Source of the DNA: Roseburia sp.
Lineage (GTDB): Bacteria; Bacillota; Clostridia; Lachnospirales; Lachnospiraceae
Reading direction: 5' to 3'
NCBI GenBank assembly: GCA_003483745.1
Contig: DMYD01000010.1
Span: forward strand, 45,154 to 109,153
Length of the DNA: 64,000 nt
In this document: one piece after another, positions 9,483 through 16,878 of the stretch
How positions within the stretch are numbered: the first letter of the stretch is position 1
Layout of the letters: each line of letters starts with the position of its first letter
Made by a program: the position numbers and the translations under genes
Notes under the pieces: model-generated
The model's database searches: none
What the model saw: only the letters and a program-made list of their open reading frames with translations
What the model was told of the DNA's origin: nothing

Positions 9483-10466
9483 TCACAGAGCACACTTTTT
9501 CACATCTGCGATCACGTTTAAAAAACGCTCCTTCATCTGTGCCTCTAACAATTTTACATCCATATCACTGCCCGTGCACGGCACAAATCCTCCAGCCATC
9601 GATGCGTGGCCGCCGCCATTGCCAATTCCTTTGAGTGCCTCCGCCACGATTTTTCCCGCATCGAGCATACTTTTTTCACTGCGCACAGAAAGTTTGATTC
9701 CATCCGACTTTCTTGAATAGACGACAGAAAATGATACTTCTTTTAATGCAAGCATAAAATCCGATATGTTGGAAATTACCGGACAATCCTTTCCGGTGTT
9801 GCAAAAACTGACATCATCATATACTTCAATGCTTGAAATTGCGCTTGAATAAGCCATCAGATCATCAAAACACAGATTACAGTTTTCTAACATATGGATG
9901 ATCTCATAATCACAGTCATCAAACATGCGGTAGAGCATCTCAATATCGAGTTTTGACACTCCCCGGCTTAAATTATTAGTATCGATCCGTATGCCGTAGG
10001 TCAGCGTTGTTGCGATTCTTCTGTCCATCGGAATATTATTTTCAAAGAAATACTGTGCAACAATCGTCGCACAGGCTCCCACTTCCGATCTGATATCTTT
10101 AAACCGGTATGGGAACTTTTCATTTTCCGGATGATGATCGATGCAGATGATCTCATCTCCGGTAATATCAACGATATTTGAATTACCCTTCTGCGCATCA
10201 ACAAGGATTACCTCATCCTCATCTGTCAAAATCGTGCTAAGATCCTCCACATTCAAAAGTTCAATCTCCATCAGTTCACGCAGCTTGTCGGTACTGTAAC
10301 GGTCTATTTTTCCTTTATAACAGATCGTGGAAGAAATTCCATTGTGCTTTAATAATTCCTGGATTCCAAGCGCACTCGCAATGGCATCCGGGTCAGGGAA
10401 ATTATGTGTCTGGATATACACATGTTTTCGGTTGATCTGTTTTAACAATTCTTCTAGCTTTGTCAT
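9483..10466 (-). CDS. DHH-family phosphoesterase, NrnA-like
   Basis: Cytoplasmic phosphoesterase of 327 residues resembling NrnA (nanoRNase/pAp phosphatase) and GdpP-type DHH-DHHA1 proteins. The N-terminal DHH domain shows HNFPDPDAIASA, a VDAQ metal motif and IDHHPEN. The C-terminal DHHA1 domain has the substrate-binding signature GNGGGHASMAGGF. Known members degrade two- to five-nucleotide RNAs, pAp or cyclic-dinucleotide breakdown products using Mn2+. There are no membrane segments, so it is not GdpP. It is followed by a HAD phosphatase after 66 bp and may share its transcript. Exact substrate unresolved. Confidence 0.88.
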   Translation of the reverse strand: MTKLEELLKQINRKHVYIQTHNFPDPDAIASALGIQELLKHNGISSTICYKGKIDRYSTDKLRELMEIELLNVEDLSTILTDEDEVILVDAQKGNSNIVDITGDEIICIDHHPENEKFPYRFKDIRSEVGACATIVAQYFFENNIPMDRRIATTLTYGIRIDTNNLSRGVSKLDIEMLYRMFDDCDYEIIHMLENCNLCFDDLMAYSSAISSIEVYDDVSFCNTGKDCPVISNISDFMLALKEVSFSVVYSRKSDGIKLSVRSEKSMLDAGKIVAEALKGIGNGGGHASMAGGFVPCTGSDMDVKLLEAQMKERFLNVIADVKKCAL

Positions 10467-10532
10467 ACTGTACTATTTCCTTTACCACTCATCCGTAATC
10501 TTATGGACAGCATTATTTTTCATAAACACGGT

Positions 10533-11207
10533 TCATTCCCCGTTCTTCCCTGCAAAATATTCTTCTGCCACCTTTTTTGTTACAAGTTCTGAAAATGACC
10601 GGATCCTATACTGCGCATTTTCTACAGTTCCAAAACCATACGCAGCATGGATAAATCCAACGCCTGCTTTTCTGCTGGCATCATAATCGCCCTGGATATC
10701 GCCCACATATACCGCCTCATCTAAATGATTACGGTCTGCAAGAAGTCTGATATTATCTCCCTTCTGTAAAAGATTATTGCCGTAACATTCAATATCTGAG
10801 AAATAATCCCAGAAATGATAATGATCCAAAAAGGCTTCAATATAACCTTTCTGGCAGTTGCTCACGATATATAGTTCATAGGTCTTTTTTAATTCCTTAA
10901 AAGTATCCTCAAGATCCGGGTACAGCACGCCGCCGTGCTCTTTCAGATAATCATTTTCAAGTCTGCAGCACTCTGCTAAAAGTGTCTCCTGCTCTGTACT
11001 GTCAAGTTCCGGGAATAACAACTTTGCAATCACATCCATTGTCTTTCCCATTACTCCCTTAATGTCAGCTTCTGTTAACTTTTTCTCTAATCTGCCATCC
11101 TGACGGATTGCTTCATTCCAGGATTCTGCCACGTTGGCTGCGGAATCCCAGAGTGTACCGTCCATGTCAAAAATAATTCCCTGTTTTTTCATATTTTTCA
11201 CACTCAT
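10533..11207 (-). CDS. HAD-family hydrolase, phosphoglycolate-phosphatase-like
   Basis: Cytoplasmic HAD phosphatase of up to 224 residues. The catalytic motif I is IIFDMDGTLWDS (nucleophile Asp followed by DxT), with a helical cap domain after it, motif II in IVSNCQKGY, and motif III/IV around VYVGDIQGDYDASRKAGV. This is the Gph/PgmB-like subfamily that dephosphorylates small sugar phosphates or phosphoglycolate. The gene starts 2 bp after the stop of the M32 carboxypeptidase, so they form one operon. An internal ATG at 11192 (MKKQGIIF) is an alternative start with somewhat better resemblance to the family N-terminus. Substrate not predictable. Confidence 0.85.
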   Translation of the reverse strand: MSVKNMKKQGIIFDMDGTLWDSAANVAESWNEAIRQDGRLEKKLTEADIKGVMGKTMDVIAKLLFPELDSTEQETLLAECCRLENDYLKEHGGVLYPDLEDTFKELKKTYELYIVSNCQKGYIEAFLDHYHFWDYFSDIECYGNNLLQKGDNIRLLADRNHLDEAVYVGDIQGDYDASRKAGVGFIHAAYGFGTVENAQYRIRSFSELVTKKVAEEYFAGKNGE

Positions 11208-11209
11208 CC

Positions 11210-12712
11210 TTATTTCAAATCATATACACGGGCATATTTTTTCTCAAAATAACGCACCAGCGGCTCTGCTGACAACTCTTTGCCACATACATTTGCGATC
11301 ACTTCTTTTGGTGTACGCGTACTGCCGTACCAGTGAATTTTTTTGTTCAGCCATTTTGTGATCTGTAAAATTCTGCCATCTTTTAAGATCTCATCTACCG
11401 GTCCTAACTCTTTTTCCAGTTCCTCTAAGTACATGCCATCATAAATGCTTCCTAAAAGATAACTTGGAAAATAACCAAAGGAACCGTCTGACCAGTGCAT
11501 ATCCTGCAGGATTCCCTCTGCATCATTTGTCGGAACAATATCTAAATATTCTTTCATTTTCTGATTCCAGAGTTCCGGGAGTTTCGCAACCGGAACATTG
11601 TCCCGGAAAATTGCCTTTTCCATTTCATAACGCAGTATAATATGAAAACAATAGGTCACCTCATCTGCCTCCGTACGAATCAGACTGTTTCTGACATGAT
11701 TGATCTCATGGTAAAACTCATCCAATGAAATGTCTTTCATCTGTGGCATCAGTTCCTGCACTTTCTCATAAACAGGCATCCAGAAGTTCTTATTCCGTCC
11801 TAAAATATTCTCATAAAAACGGGACTGACTCTCATGTACGCCCATATAGCGGCAGCTTCCGGCAACTGTATTATCGTATTCCGGATTGACATTCTGCTCA
11901 AAAATCGCATGGCCGCCTTCGTGAATGGCAGAAAACATGGCAGAGACCGGATCATTCTCATAATAATGATTTGTCACGCGAACGTCCTTAGATGAAAAGT
12001 TCAGTGTAAACGGATGCTCTGTCTCCCCTACCGCACCGGCATCTTTGGAAAATCCGATATAGGAAAGTAAAAAATCCTGCACTTTTCTCTGATCATCCGG
12101 ATCAAAATAAGCATGGAACTTTGTATCATCCGGCTGTTTTGCAGCAAGTATTTTTTTGACAAGTGGAATCAGCGCCACTTTTAATTCGCTAAACAGACGG
12201 TCAATTGTTGCCGAATCCATTCCCTCTTCATATTTATCTAACAATACATCATAAACTTCTTTGCCCGGATCCGTATAACCAGCCATTTCTTTGGTAAGTT
12301 CGATCATTTTCTCCAGATGTGGTGCAAAAACAGAAAAATCAGATGCATTTTTCGCCTCTTCCCATGCATTTCCGGATTCCGCCTGTTCACGCACCAGCAC
12401 TTCATAACGGTCCTTTGGAATCCTTCTGTCTTTTTCCATATCGCACTGCATGCGTTTTACAATAAATTTCATCATATCTGACAATTTTTCAAATTCTTCC
12501 GGTGTCTTTAATGTCTCTAACATGCCGTAAAGTTCATCCGAAGTCGACATTTTAAAGCTTTCTGTGGAAAAATAGGTCAGTGCATCAATATGTCCTTCCT
12601 GTCCCAATTTCGGTGCACAGGTTCTCATGTCCCAGTAAAGCAGCGTATTAATATGTTCATATTTTTTCATTTTATCGAGATACTGCTCGAATTGTTCTAA
12701 TGTTTTACTCAT
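11210..12712 (-). CDS. M32-family metallocarboxypeptidase
   Basis: Zinc (or cobalt) carboxypeptidase of the Taq/Pfu M32 family, 500 residues, the usual size. The catalytic motif HEGGHAIFEQ supplies HExxH, with the downstream metal ligand expected in VHESQSRFYEN. It removes C-terminal residues from cytoplasmic peptides and has no signal peptide. The start at 12712 (MSKTLEQFEQYL) is chosen because GGAGG (complement of 12719-12723) is seven bases upstream; an upstream in-frame ATG at 12784 has no such site. It is followed after 2 bp by the HAD hydrolase. The promoter region overlaps a repeat element at 12.8-13.0 kb. Confidence 0.93.
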   Translation of the reverse strand: MSKTLEQFEQYLDKMKKYEHINTLLYWDMRTCAPKLGQEGHIDALTYFSTESFKMSTSDELYGMLETLKTPEEFEKLSDMMKFIVKRMQCDMEKDRRIPKDRYEVLVREQAESGNAWEEAKNASDFSVFAPHLEKMIELTKEMAGYTDPGKEVYDVLLDKYEEGMDSATIDRLFSELKVALIPLVKKILAAKQPDDTKFHAYFDPDDQRKVQDFLLSYIGFSKDAGAVGETEHPFTLNFSSKDVRVTNHYYENDPVSAMFSAIHEGGHAIFEQNVNPEYDNTVAGSCRYMGVHESQSRFYENILGRNKNFWMPVYEKVQELMPQMKDISLDEFYHEINHVRNSLIRTEADEVTYCFHIILRYEMEKAIFRDNVPVAKLPELWNQKMKEYLDIVPTNDAEGILQDMHWSDGSFGYFPSYLLGSIYDGMYLEELEKELGPVDEILKDGRILQITKWLNKKIHWYGSTRTPKEVIANVCGKELSAEPLVRYFEKKYARVYDLK

Positions 12713-12810
12713 AGTCGTCCTCCATTTTAAGAACGACGCCCAGCTGGCGTATTTTATTCCGTTCTTTCTGTTCCATATTAACACACGACAACTGACCTGT
12801 CACTTTTTTT

Positions 12811-12999
12811 AGTATAAGATTCGGGTGTCAAAAGGTGGTTCACGACTTAACGGATGTCAAATTGCACAAAGCCGGGATTCGTTTTGTGACTTTGTGACAA
12901 AATTAGAAAATCTTAGTATGCCTGTTCATTTATAGTGTTTTGCTGCCATGGATGGCAGCAAAAGTCTTAATGCCACCTTTTGACACCCTAATCAGTATA
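12811..12999. repeat. Short palindromic intergenic element, relative of the 57.8-58.1 kb element
   Basis: The ends GGGTGTCAAAAGGTGG (12823-12838) and CCACCTTTTGACACCC (12973-12988) are perfect complements, and the complementarity extends with one mismatch to 12818 and 12993. Inside, AAATTGCACAAAGC (from about 12859), GTGACTTTG, and AAAATTAGAAAATCTTAG followed by TATGCCTGT match, on the opposite strand, the right arm of the element at 57769-58080. A hairpin around GCTGCCATGGATGGCAGC corresponds to similar hairpins in the other copy. No coding potential is seen. This region (12713-13060) holds no gene, only this element, the M32 promoter and the ilvE terminator. Confidence 0.75.
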
Positions 13000-13007
13000 A
13001 CCAAAAA

Positions 13008-13043
13008 GCACCACGAACATGCATTTTTGCAAGTCCATGGTGC
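13008..13043 (-). terminator. Rho-independent terminator of ilvE
   Basis: On the minus strand GCACCA pairs with TGGTGC at the base of an imperfect 16-bp stem with an A-rich loop, followed by TTTTTGG. It lies 18 bp after the ilvE stop. Confidence 0.7.
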
Positions 13044-13060
13044 CTTTATTCAGGATAATA

Positions 13061-14125
13061 CTATTTTACCTCTACTGTCCAGCCATATTTATCAGGCAGT
13101 TTGCCCCACTGGATTCCGGTTAATGTATCGTATAATTTCTGTGTCAGCTCACCGATCTTGAAATCATTGATCGTTACAACATCATCTTTGTAGCGAAGTT
13201 CTCCAACAGGGGAGATAACTGCTGCTGTACCTGTTCCGAATACTTCCTCAAGTGTGCCGTCATGTCCTGCTTTCATCAGGTCATCTACGGAAAGTCTGGT
13301 CTCATTTACTTTATACCCCCAGTCTCTTAACAGATGGATCATGGAATCTCTTGTTACACCCGGAAGAACTGTTCCCTCGATCGGTGCTGTATAGATTTCA
13401 CCGGCGATCTTGAACATAATGTTCATAGTTCCAACTTCCTCAACATATTTACGATGCTCACCATCTAACCAGAGTACCTGGGAATATCCCATCTTCTCTG
13501 CTTTTACCTGTCCTAAAATGGATCCTGCATAGTTACCACCGCATTTTGTAAATCCGGTACCACCTTTTACGGCACGGACCAGCTCGTCCTCAACTAAGAT
13601 CTTAACCGGGTTGATTCCCTCTGCATAATAAGCGCCAACCGGGCAGCAGATGATCATAAACTTATAAGCAGATGCCATATGTACACCAAGTGCAGCTTCT
13701 GTTGCAAACATAAATGGACGGATGTAAAGAGATGTCTCAGGCTCTGAAGGAACCCAGTCCTCTTCTACCTTTACCAGTGCTTTTACCGCCTCAACAAACA
13801 TATCAACCGGGAATTCCGGCATACAGAGTCTCGCGTTAGAATTGATCATTCTCTTTGCGTTCATTTCCGGACGGAATAACTGGATTTTTCCCTCTGCGGT
13901 ACGGTATGCTTTCATACCCTCAAATGTTTCCTGTGCATAATGTAATGTTACACATGCAGGATCCATGGTGATTGGTCCTTCCGGAACGATTCTTGCATCT
14001 TTCCAGCCATCTTCTTTTGTCCAGTCCATAACAAACATATAGTCTGTCATATATTTTCCAAATCCAAGATGTTTCTGATCCGGTTTTTCCTTTAAATGTT
14101 CTCTTTTTTCAAATCTGATATCCAT
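13061..14125 (-). CDS. ilvE: Branched-chain-amino-acid aminotransferase
   Basis: Class IV PLP aminotransferase interconverting leucine, isoleucine and valine with their 2-oxo acids, using glutamate/2-oxoglutarate. The 354 residues match the long (eukaryote/Firmicute) BCAT form. The PLP lysine is in GTGFTKCGGNYAGS (K about 194); the substrate-loop regions ETFEGMKAYR and VFGTGTAAVISPVG are intact. It is a single-gene unit with a textbook promoter at 14167-14195, a ribosome site (GGAGG) before the ATG, and a terminator after the stop. It is physically near the Ile-responsive ileS unit, but no T-box or leader peptide is visible in its short 5' region. Confidence 0.97.
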   Translation of the reverse strand: MDIRFEKREHLKEKPDQKHLGFGKYMTDYMFVMDWTKEDGWKDARIVPEGPITMDPACVTLHYAQETFEGMKAYRTAEGKIQLFRPEMNAKRMINSNARLCMPEFPVDMFVEAVKALVKVEEDWVPSEPETSLYIRPFMFATEAALGVHMASAYKFMIICCPVGAYYAEGINPVKILVEDELVRAVKGGTGFTKCGGNYAGSILGQVKAEKMGYSQVLWLDGEHRKYVEEVGTMNIMFKIAGEIYTAPIEGTVLPGVTRDSMIHLLRDWGYKVNETRLSVDDLMKAGHDGTLEEVFGTGTAAVISPVGELRYKDDVVTINDFKIGELTQKLYDTLTGIQWGKLPDKYGWTVEVK

Positions 14126-14166
14126 AACATATGCCTCCGACTCTCTATCGTTTTTTTCTGACCATC

Positions 14167-14195
14167 ATTATGATACTTTCTTTTTTGAGTGTCAA
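14167..14195 (-). promoter_or_regulatory. Sigma-A-type promoter of ilvE
   Basis: On the minus strand TTGACA (complement of 14190-14195), a 17-bp spacer, and CATAAT (complement of 14167-14172), about 35 bp upstream of the ilvE ATG. Confidence 0.75.
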
Positions 14196-14312
14196 GATTA
14201 TTCCAAAGGCTTATATTCTCCATTACTTAAATTCATATTAACGTTTATTTTTCATAATCATGCGTTATGATATGATTTTAAAATGTTTTGGAATTTTTGC
14301 CCTGAAAGTTTT

Positions 14313-14852
14313 TTAGTTCTGCCCTGCAATTACCTTTTTTAAAGGAATCCAGATAATAAATGCCAGCACACTTCCGATTACTGCTGTGATAAGCTGTGTC
14401 ACTGAAAATGTTGTCTGGAACACTGCCATCTTTGGAACCATCGCTTCCGGAAGCAGTGAAGGAATCAAAATCTGTGCGATCACAATTCCCATAAATAATG
14501 CTTTTACAATACTGCCAGCCGCCATACCTGCGATCAGACCTGCATTGCCTTTGATTTTCTTTGCAAGCAGACTAACAGCTACCACGAGAATAATATTTCC
14601 GATCATAACACATGGAATGATTGCCGGGATTGCTGACATGACAGGGCTTCCCGTAATCAGGAATGATGTAACCGGTGTGATCACAGATAAAATGATCCCA
14701 CATGCCATTCCTGCACCTAATGCGGCAATAATAAGACACGCATTGATGATCGGTCCTGTGATGTACACACTTGTGTTTTTAAAGAACTGGCTTACAATGC
14801 AGATTGCCAGTAACACTGCTGTTGTTGTGATTTGTTTTGTTGTGATTTTCAT
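14313..14852 (-). CDS. ECF-type S-component-like membrane protein
   Basis: A 179-residue integral membrane protein with about five to six hydrophobic helices (e.g. GPIINACLIIAALGAGMACG, VIGNIILVVAVSLL) and a short Lys-rich C-terminus. The size and the conserved N-terminal Ala/Gly-rich helices fit the substrate-binding S components of energy-coupling factor transporters, or the related TrpP-like group. No EcfA/EcfT genes adjoin it, so it would share the energizing module encoded elsewhere. It has its own promoter (14887-14915) and a 28-nt leader with GGAGG; no riboswitch fits in that space. Substrate unknown. Confidence 0.75.
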   Translation of the reverse strand: MKITTKQITTTAVLLAICIVSQFFKNTSVYITGPIINACLIIAALGAGMACGIILSVITPVTSFLITGSPVMSAIPAIIPCVMIGNIILVVAVSLLAKKIKGNAGLIAGMAAGSIVKALFMGIVIAQILIPSLLPEAMVPKMAVFQTTFSVTQLITAVIGSVLAFIIWIPLKKVIAGQN

Positions 14853-14886
14853 AAATCCTCCTTTGTTTTACACAATTTTCGCAACC

Positions 14887-14915
14887 ATCATAGTACAACA
14901 CTTATGAAAAGTCAA
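14887..14915 (-). promoter_or_regulatory. Sigma-A-type promoter of the S-component-like gene
   Basis: On the minus strand TTGACT (complement of 14910-14915) and TATGAT (complement of 14887-14892) with a 17-bp spacer. Confidence 0.7.
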
Positions 14916-14963
14916 TTTTTCATACACAATCCTCCCGGCTTCATAAACAACAGTATTTTTTTC

Positions 14964-14992
14964 TTGTCATTTAAACCGGGGAATTTTATAAT
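14964..14992 (+). promoter_or_regulatory. Sigma-A-type promoter of the flavin reductase gene
   Basis: TTGTCA (14964-14969), a 17-bp spacer and TATAAT (14987-14992) precede the AAAGGAG ribosome site and ATG at 15039. It is divergent from the promoter at 14887-14915. Confidence 0.7.
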
Positions 14993-15038
14993 AATATCAA
15001 CATATAAATATTTCGTATAGAATAAAGGAGATTACATT

Positions 15039-15548
15039 ATGCATACATTTCAGCCTATGACTGCAGATATGATGGAATTTGATCCATTTACAAAAATCGG
15101 AAAAGAATGGGCACTGCTCACCGCAGGTTCTAAAGAAAAAGCAAACACCATGACCATCAGTTGGGGCGGTGTCGGCGTCTTATGGGGCAAAAACGTTGCT
15201 TTTGTATTTGTCCGCGACTCCAGATACACCAAAGAACTGATCGATAAAAATGAGTTCTTTTCCCTCAGCTTTTTATCCGAGAAATATCGCGACGCACTAA
15301 ATTACTGCGGAAGCCACTCCGGCCGCGACGAAGACGATAAGATCTCAGCTGCCGGCCTGACACTTACTTCCCGCCACAGCATTCCATTTATCGATGAGGG
15401 CAATATGATCCTGTTATGTGAAAAAATGTCCGCAACAAGACTGACTGAAGATTCCTTTCTGATGCCGGAGATTGCAAAGAAATGGTATGCGGATCATGAT
15501 ATGCACACGATGTATATTGCAGAGATCATTGATATTCTGGCAAGATAA
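15039..15548 (+). CDS. Flavin reductase-family (flavoredoxin-like) protein
   Basis: A 169-residue cytoplasmic FMN-binding protein of the flavin-reductase split-barrel family. The N-terminal half has the family pattern of a Ser/Thr-rich strand (ANTMTISWGGVGVLWG) followed by FVRDSRYTKELIDKNEFFSLSFL, which forms the FMN site in flavoredoxins. It probably moves electrons between reduced pyridine nucleotides or other donors and an unidentified oxidoreductase; no partner gene is adjacent. It is one of few plus-strand genes here, with its own promoter and strong terminator. Confidence 0.87.
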   Translation: MHTFQPMTADMMEFDPFTKIGKEWALLTAGSKEKANTMTISWGGVGVLWGKNVAFVFVRDSRYTKELIDKNEFFSLSFLSEKYRDALNYCGSHSGRDEDDKISAAGLTLTSRHSIPFIDEGNMILLCEKMSATRLTEDSFLMPEIAKKWYADHDMHTMYIAEIIDILAR

Positions 15549-15550
15549 GA

Positions 15551-15605
15551 AAAACGGGCAGGTGGGGAGTTCGTATATGTTAACTCCTGTCTGCCCGTTT
15601 TTATA
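15551..15605 (+). terminator. Rho-independent terminator of the flavin reductase gene
   Basis: AAAACGGGCAG and CTGCCCGTTTTT form a long stem extended inward by GGGAGTT/AACTCC, immediately after the stop. Confidence 0.85.
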
Positions 15606-15625
15606 CTTTTTAAATATATGATTTC

Positions 15626-16213
15626 TTAATCATTTTTTATTCCGTATATTTTGAAATACTCTTCTGCCTGCTGTAGGGATATATTTAATTTATCCTGCAG
15701 TTTTTTCAAAATATCCTCTTTGAATATGTCCATTTCAAGACACACTTCAATCATTCCCTTTGCTTCTCCTCGTGTTTCACTCTCCGCAATTAAATCTTCG
15801 ATTGCCTTACACATCTCGATTTCCTCCTTCTCTTCCGATACTTTGATCGGTGTATTCGTGATTGTCTTTATCACTCTTGCTGCATTCATTTCTATACTTT
15901 TATGGATATCTGTCCTCAAAAAATCCAACAATTTTTCTTTATTTTTAGAGTACTTGATATATCCCATAACCTCTCTCATACTTGTTGAAAACTTATTCAG
16001 TTCTTCTTCCGTAAGTTTTGCCGGATCAATCAGGTGTATCCGGTAGTTCTCCACATAACTTAAAATTTCCATATCCCTTATCGACATCATTTCATGCAAA
16101 GATAACGGTCCGTCCCATTCCTCTGCTAATAAGTTCTTTATAATAAGCGCTACACACACCTTGCTTTTTCCAAAAATCAATGCTACAATATTTTCTGAGT
16201 TTTGTTCTAAAAA
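15626..16213 (-). pseudogene. Remnant of an Rpn-type PD-(D/E)XK nuclease/putative transposase
   Basis: The C-terminal part of a Rpn-family (recombination-promoting nuclease) protein. Recognisable conserved stretches are EEWDGPLSLHEMMSIRDMEI, YRIHLIDPAKLTEEELNKF and MREVMGYIKYSKNKEKL, and the usual Glu/Lys-rich tail with a repeat-like AESETRGEAKGMIE. The N-terminal nuclease core, which precedes EWDGPLS in intact members, is absent. The open frame continues to 16285 only by running antisense through the start of the plus-strand gene at 16236. I infer a degraded copy; a short expressed remnant cannot be excluded. Confidence 0.7.
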
Positions 16214-16235
16214 GTAAATAGATGGAGGATTATTT

Positions 16236-16751
16236 ATGAGCCCAGTTACTATTGTATTACTGGTTATCTTAGCCGTTTTAATCATCGGACTTGTTGTCCT
16301 TTATTTTCTCGGAAAGAAAGCACAGAAAAAGAAAGCCGAACAGGATGAACAGCTTGCCGCTGCCGCACAGACCGTATCCATGCTGGTTATAGATAAGAAG
16401 CGAATGCGCATTACCGAATCCGGTCTTCCGCAGGTTGTGATCGACCAGACACCGAAGATGATGCGCCGTACCAAACTTCCAATCGTAAAGGCAAAGGTTG
16501 GACCAAAAGTAATGTCTTTGATCGCCGATGAAGCTGTATTTGATTACATACCGATCAAAAAAGAAGTAAAAGCCACCGTGAGCGGTATCTATATCACAAA
16601 AGTTACCGGTGTACGCGGACCTCTTGAAAAACCGGAAGGTAAAAAGAGCTGGAGAACCAAATTAAAAGAAAAAGCGAATCGCGCAAATAAAGAACTCGAA
16701 AAAGAAAAAGCTGAACTTGAAAAAGAGAAAAGCAAGAAAAAGAAAAAATAA
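16236..16751 (+). CDS. Membrane-anchored Lys/Glu-rich protein of unknown function
   Basis: A 171-residue protein I do not recognise. It has one N-terminal membrane helix (about residues 4-26, VTIVLLVILAVLIIGLVVLY), a basic stretch that should stay in the cytoplasm, a compact middle domain (about 45-130) rich in short beta-type stretches, and a C-terminal highly charged region of alternating Lys and Glu (about 135-171) likely to be an exposed helix. GGAGG (16223-16227) precedes the ATG. Its upstream region is the truncated end of the Rpn-type remnant, so its promoter must lie within that remnant. A hairpin terminator follows. Confidence 0.8.
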   Translation: MSPVTIVLLVILAVLIIGLVVLYFLGKKAQKKKAEQDEQLAAAAQTVSMLVIDKKRMRITESGLPQVVIDQTPKMMRRTKLPIVKAKVGPKVMSLIADEAVFDYIPIKKEVKATVSGIYITKVTGVRGPLEKPEGKKSWRTKLKEKANRANKELEKEKAELEKEKSKKKKK

Positions 16752-16760
16752 GTTATACAA

Positions 16761-16803
16761 AAAATACCGCAGCCGTGAAAAATCACAGATGCGGTATTTT
16801 TTA
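16761..16803 (+). terminator. Bidirectional terminator
   Basis: AAAATACCGCA (16761-16771) and TGCGGTATTTT (16790-16800) with T runs on both strands; it serves the plus-strand gene ending at 16751 and the minus-strand ABC operon ending at 16879. Confidence 0.8.
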
Positions 16804-16878
16804 TCATTTTCATACACGGGTTTATCATGCCATCCCCATATGATCAGCTGATACCTCCGTTTCTTTTGTTCTGTCTGT

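Noticed and set aside
16214..16285. N-terminal 24 codons of the Rpn-like frame
   Set aside because: They are antisense to the start of the membrane-protein gene and do not resemble Rpn proteins.
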